NCBI RefSeq assembly: GCF_008281175.1
Contig: NZ_CP036524.1
Coordinates: 62,001 to 126,000, forward strand
DNA: 64,000 nucleotides
Source: [Clostridium] hylemonae DSM 15053
GTDB taxonomy: Bacteria > Bacillota > Clostridia > Lachnospirales > Lachnospiraceae
Reading direction: 5' to 3'
Within the stretch, counting starts at the first letter, position 1. The number at the start of each line of letters is the position of its first letter. Shown here one piece after another: positions 61,551 to 64,000 of this stretch. The position numbers and the translations under genes were made by a program. The notes under the pieces are model-generated. The model saw only the letters and a list, made by a program, of their open reading frames with translations. It had not been told where the DNA came from and did no database searches.

Positions 61551-62183
61551 ATGGCGAATTCATATAAGGTCATTGACGAAAAAAACTGGAAGAGAAGCAT
61601 GCATTGTCAGGTGTTCAGAAACAGTGTGGAGCCTGCATTCTGTGTGACTTTTGAGCTGGATATCACGAACTTTCTGAAGGAAGTAAAGGTGAAAGGCTAT
61701 TCTTTCACGATGTCGCTCATATATACGGTCACAAAATGCGCCAACAATATCGAAGAATTCCGCTACCGGTTTGTGGACGGGCAGGTGGTCCTGTTTGACC
61801 ATATAGATACGGCTTTTACATACATAGATAAAGAGACAGAACTGTTTAAAGTTGTAAATGTTCCCATGAAAGAAACGGCGGAGGATTATGTGAGAACAGC
61901 ACTGAAAGCGGCGCGGGAGCAAAAAGAGTATTTTACAGGGCCTCTTGGAAACGATGTGTTCCAGTTTTCTCCATTTCCGTGGGTGTCATACACGCATATA
62001 TCCCATACAAATTCGGGCAATAAAGAAAATGCCACCCCGCTGTTTGACTGGGGGAAATTTTTTGAAAGGGATGGCAGGATTCTGCTGCCGTTTTCGGTAC
62101 AGGCCCATCACTCCTTTGTAGACGGCATACATGTCGGAAAGCTGGCAGATTTACTTCAGGATGCACTCAATAAAACGATATGA
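61551..62183 (+). CDS. CAT-like acyltransferase
   Basis: The 210-aa protein matches the chloramphenicol acetyltransferase fold in length and motifs. The catalytic HHSFVDGIHVGK lies near the C-terminus (HHxxxDG) and PFPWVSYTHISHT in the middle. Enzymes of this fold transfer acetyl groups from acetyl-CoA to hydroxyls. It differs from the classic resistance enzymes (shorter N-terminus), so the acceptor is unknown and resistance should not be assumed. ATG 61551 follows AAAGGAGAATCAGCT; the frame from 61443 overlaps the glycosylase gene. Confidence 0.88.
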   Translation: MANSYKVIDEKNWKRSMHCQVFRNSVEPAFCVTFELDITNFLKEVKVKGYSFTMSLIYTVTKCANNIEEFRYRFVDGQVVLFDHIDTAFTYIDKETELFKVVNVPMKETAEDYVRTALKAAREQKEYFTGPLGNDVFQFSPFPWVSYTHISHTNSGNKENATPLFDWGKFFERDGRILLPFSVQAHHSFVDGIHVGKLADLLQDALNKTI

Positions 62184-62301
62184 CCCTTTTGTTATCTGTC
62201 TTAAAAAGTGTATTGGTACAATATGCGGCATGGCAGATCTGGAGATCAAAATTATAAAACTGGAAAAGAAAGGTATAAGATATGCGGGAGGTAAAAAAGA
62301 T

Positions 62302-62751
62302 ATGTGCCGGGAATGTTATGTAAATGAGAGCAGAATTACGCCGCTTTTGGGAGCGCGGGAGTGTCTGGAAAACCATACACAGTATATCTGCGGAACATGC
62401 GGCCGCTGTATCTGTATACAACGTGACGAGAAGCGGGGACTGCAGAGATGGAATTTTCCCTTCAAGTCGCTGGAGATAGCGAGATTGTATTTAAGAACCG
62501 CTGACTATACAGTAAAGCGGCCGTGCGGTATATATGAGATGAAAAACAGCAAAGGACGGGTCTCCTATAAAATCTTTGCGTGTTCTGAAGATTTTCAGGA
62601 TTATCTCAGAAAGAACAGAGATAAAGAGGCTACACAGGCAGAACCATTGTTTACTGCAGGCAGATTTGTAGAATATCCGGATACAGAGGTCCGCCGGCTG
62701 ACTTCTGACGAAGTTGAGAACTATCTGTCCGAAAGACGGCAGCCGGATTAG
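62302..62751 (+). CDS. Small zinc-ribbon-like protein, unknown function
   Basis: The 149-aa protein begins MCRECYVNESRITPLLGARE and has a second cysteine cluster YICGTCGRCICIQRDEKRGL, so a zinc ribbon in residues 2-46 is likely. The rest has WNFPFKSLEIARLYLRTADY and no membrane segment. It is not recognised beyond that. ATG 62302 follows GGGAGGTAAAAAAG; the frame from 62131 runs back into the acyltransferase gene. Confidence 0.7.
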   Translation: MCRECYVNESRITPLLGARECLENHTQYICGTCGRCICIQRDEKRGLQRWNFPFKSLEIARLYLRTADYTVKRPCGIYEMKNSKGRVSYKIFACSEDFQDYLRKNRDKEATQAEPLFTAGRFVEYPDTEVRRLTSDEVENYLSERRQPD

Positions 62752-62777
62752 TCAGCCGCAGCAGGCTCTGTCCTATC

Positions 62778-63617
62778 CTATTCTGTTCTGCGTGAATTAA
62801 GATAATGTGCGCCAAAGCAGACGGCCGCTAATACAGACAGGCCGAGCGTGTTCATCAAATATTCTGAAAATGTCTGCCCCGGCTGCCGGGTAAATAAAAA
62901 GATCACGCGGTTTATTCCGATGCTTGCAGGTATGGCCAGCAGAAACGATATTCCTGTTGCGCACAGTTTTCTGCCGGGAAGAATGAAAAAAACAATGTAA
63001 ATACACCAGAGTACGATAGCAGTGATGACTGATATGCAGGCGCCAAGAGTAAAAACAAGCGGCTGTTTCAATATCAGGCTTAAGGCTGCCAGATAAGGTA
63101 TCACGAGAACACTCGCCGCGGCGAGTGTTTTTTTGATGATTTTATTTTTTGCCTTAAAAGAAGGCAGAAGAAATACCCAGCAAAAAAGGAGGGAGACAAT
63201 GACGATCAAAGACCAGGACAGTGAGCTGTTCAGGCAGAAGTCGCAGATCAGACATGTGACTATCGCAATAAGAAAGGATGCGGTCAGCACGATCAACATA
63301 ATATGTCTGTTTCTTTTCAGCTTAAGCTTTGAACTTCTGTCAGAATAGTGCAGCGCTTCTTCCACCATAGCTTCCGCATGTTCAGGCTGCTCTTCTGACG
63401 CGCGTTCTCCGTTCAGAAGTTCGCTGGTAGTCACATCCAATACTTTAGCCAGAGGGATCAATAGAGATATGTCGGGACAGCTTATTCCACGTTCCCATTT
63501 TGATATTGCTTTATCGGTCACATCAAGTTTTTGTGCCAGATCTTTTTGGGTCAGATTCTTTTCTTTTCGCATGACACAAATGAATTTCCCCGTTTTTTCA
63601 CTTTGATTGATTTCCAT
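62778..63617 (-). CDS. XRE-family regulator with multi-pass membrane domain
   Basis: The 279-aa protein has an N-terminal HTH (LTQKDLAQKLDVTDKAISKW, about 22-41, then ERGISCPDISLLIPLAKVLD) and a linker to about residue 100. About six hydrophobic segments follow. This is the common Lachnospiraceae plan of a membrane-tethered XRE regulator. ATG 63617 follows GAGAGGTAAGAAT; the longer frame at 63698 lacks a site. The ligand and targets are unknown. Confidence 0.9.
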   Translation of the reverse strand: MEINQSEKTGKFICVMRKEKNLTQKDLAQKLDVTDKAISKWERGISCPDISLLIPLAKVLDVTTSELLNGERASEEQPEHAEAMVEEALHYSDRSSKLKLKRNRHIMLIVLTASFLIAIVTCLICDFCLNSSLSWSLIVIVSLLFCWVFLLPSFKAKNKIIKKTLAAASVLVIPYLAALSLILKQPLVFTLGACISVITAIVLWCIYIVFFILPGRKLCATGISFLLAIPASIGINRVIFLFTRQPGQTFSEYLMNTLGLSVLAAVCFGAHYLNSRRTE

Positions 63618-63759
63618 ATTCTTACCTCTCTTCGTTTCAATTCTACTGTATTTGCCAGCCGTTGGCAACAGTATAAGAGTATTATGAGGGCGAATCAACC
63701 GATTCCTGGTTGAACAGGGACTCTACCGCTGGTTTACCTCGATCAGGAGATCAAAAGAA

Positions 63760-63779
63760 AGGAGCCCGCAGAGCGGGCC
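63760..63779 (-). terminator. Terminator of the Spo0A-C-like gene
   Basis: GCCCGC and GCGGGC (63764-63769 with 63773-63778) close a three-base loop; on the minus strand a T-rich stretch (TCCTTTCTTTT) follows. Confidence 0.75.
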
Positions 63780-64000
63780 TATCCTTCCTGGCATAAGTAA
63801 TTGTAGAGAATATCAATAAATTCTCCGTTGGCTGGTTTCTGTTTAAGTTCATAACCAGTGATGCTTATAAGAAGATCACGGTTGCCTTTATACCAGCAGT
63901 TTGCAATAGCAGTACGGATACAATGGTCTACATTATCTCTGGAAGTACCAAAATGTGCCGCGATATCCATATACAGAGTTTTGTAGACAGAAAGCAGGTA
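63779..64000 (-). CDS. Spo0A C-terminal-domain-like protein, partial (5' end outside window)
   Basis: The 73 codons in the window read YLLSVYKTLYMDIAAHFGTS, RDNVDHCIRTAIANCWYKGN and KPANGEFIDILYNYLCQEG. This matches the DNA-binding sigma-A-contacting domain of Spo0A: the LYxDIAxxFxTT pattern, the recognition helix RVERAIRHAI-like segment and the terminal KPTNSEF-like motif. It differs from true Spo0A at several recognition-helix positions, so it is more likely a paralogue, perhaps a short stand-alone Spo0A-C protein. The start lies beyond the window edge. Confidence 0.82.
   Translation of the reverse strand, partial: YLLSVYKTLYMDIAAHFGTSRDNVDHCIRTAIANCWYKGNRDLLISITGYELKQKPANGEFIDILYNYLCQEG

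Noticed and set aside
61551-62183. Chloramphenicol resistance gene
   Set aside because: The protein has the CAT fold motif, but it is diverged and lies in an ordinary chromosomal context, so resistance is not supported.

Overview
The window looks like a chromosomal segment of a gut-type anaerobic Firmicute, most likely a Lachnospiraceae/Clostridium cluster XIVa organism of the C. scindens-C. hylemonae kind. The grounds are strong GGAGG ribosome sites, tRNA genes without encoded CCA, a selenoprotein of the glycine/sarcosine/betaine reductase family, PrdX, VanZ, YkvI, many GGDEF/EAL/HD-GYP proteins and a Spo0A-type C-terminal domain. The species cannot be named from sequence alone.

Layout. 1-1062: the 3' end of a 23S rRNA gene, a spacer with no recognisable 5S gene, tRNA-Asn and a terminator. 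1.3-3.7 kb: a UbiD/UbiX/LpdD-type decarboxylase operon. 3.8-8.9 kb: mixed metabolic and regulatory genes (creatininase-family protein, HTH-nuclease-like protein, LysR regulator, PrdX, flavodoxin-fold reductase, GNAT, and a membrane protein with a small XRE repressor). 9.1-9.7 kb: a six-gene tRNA cluster. 9.8-17.2 kb: an accessory region with an integrase remnant, AT-rich genes, an IS1182-type transposase remnant, and a decayed prophage lysis/fibre module containing two copies of a collagen-like fibre gene.

17.2-27.8 kb: a 1279-aa GGDEF/EAL protein, a possible tail-anchored protein, VanZ, a radical SAM/ECF S-component pair, a cold-shock gene with a terminator-like leader, pyridoxamine kinase and a large HTH regulator. 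28.0-33.0 kb: a catabolic cluster read as N-carbamoylsarcosine amidase-like, hydantoinase, and both component B subunits of sarcosine/glycine/betaine reductase. The last is a UGA/selenocysteine gene that simple ORF calling breaks in two. Together they suggest fermentation of N-methylhydantoin or creatinine through N-carbamoylsarcosine and sarcosine to acetyl phosphate and methylamine; this is the most interesting system in the window. 33.1-43.6 kb: tRNA-Arg followed by a signalling run of GGDEF, EAL, HD-GYP, solute-binding lipoprotein and hybrid histidine kinase genes.

43.6-64 kb: a heterodimeric ABC exporter, small proteins, an ABC transporter with an ECF sigma factor, DUF2461 and HD proteins, a second large HTH regulator ahead of a YkvI transporter/SDR/aminotransferase operon, another GGDEF protein, a WYL regulator with a Nei-like protein lacking Pro2, a CAT-like acyltransferase, a zinc-ribbon protein, an XRE membrane regulator and, cut by the window edge, a Spo0A-C-like protein. 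All assignments come from reading motifs by eye; no database search was run.
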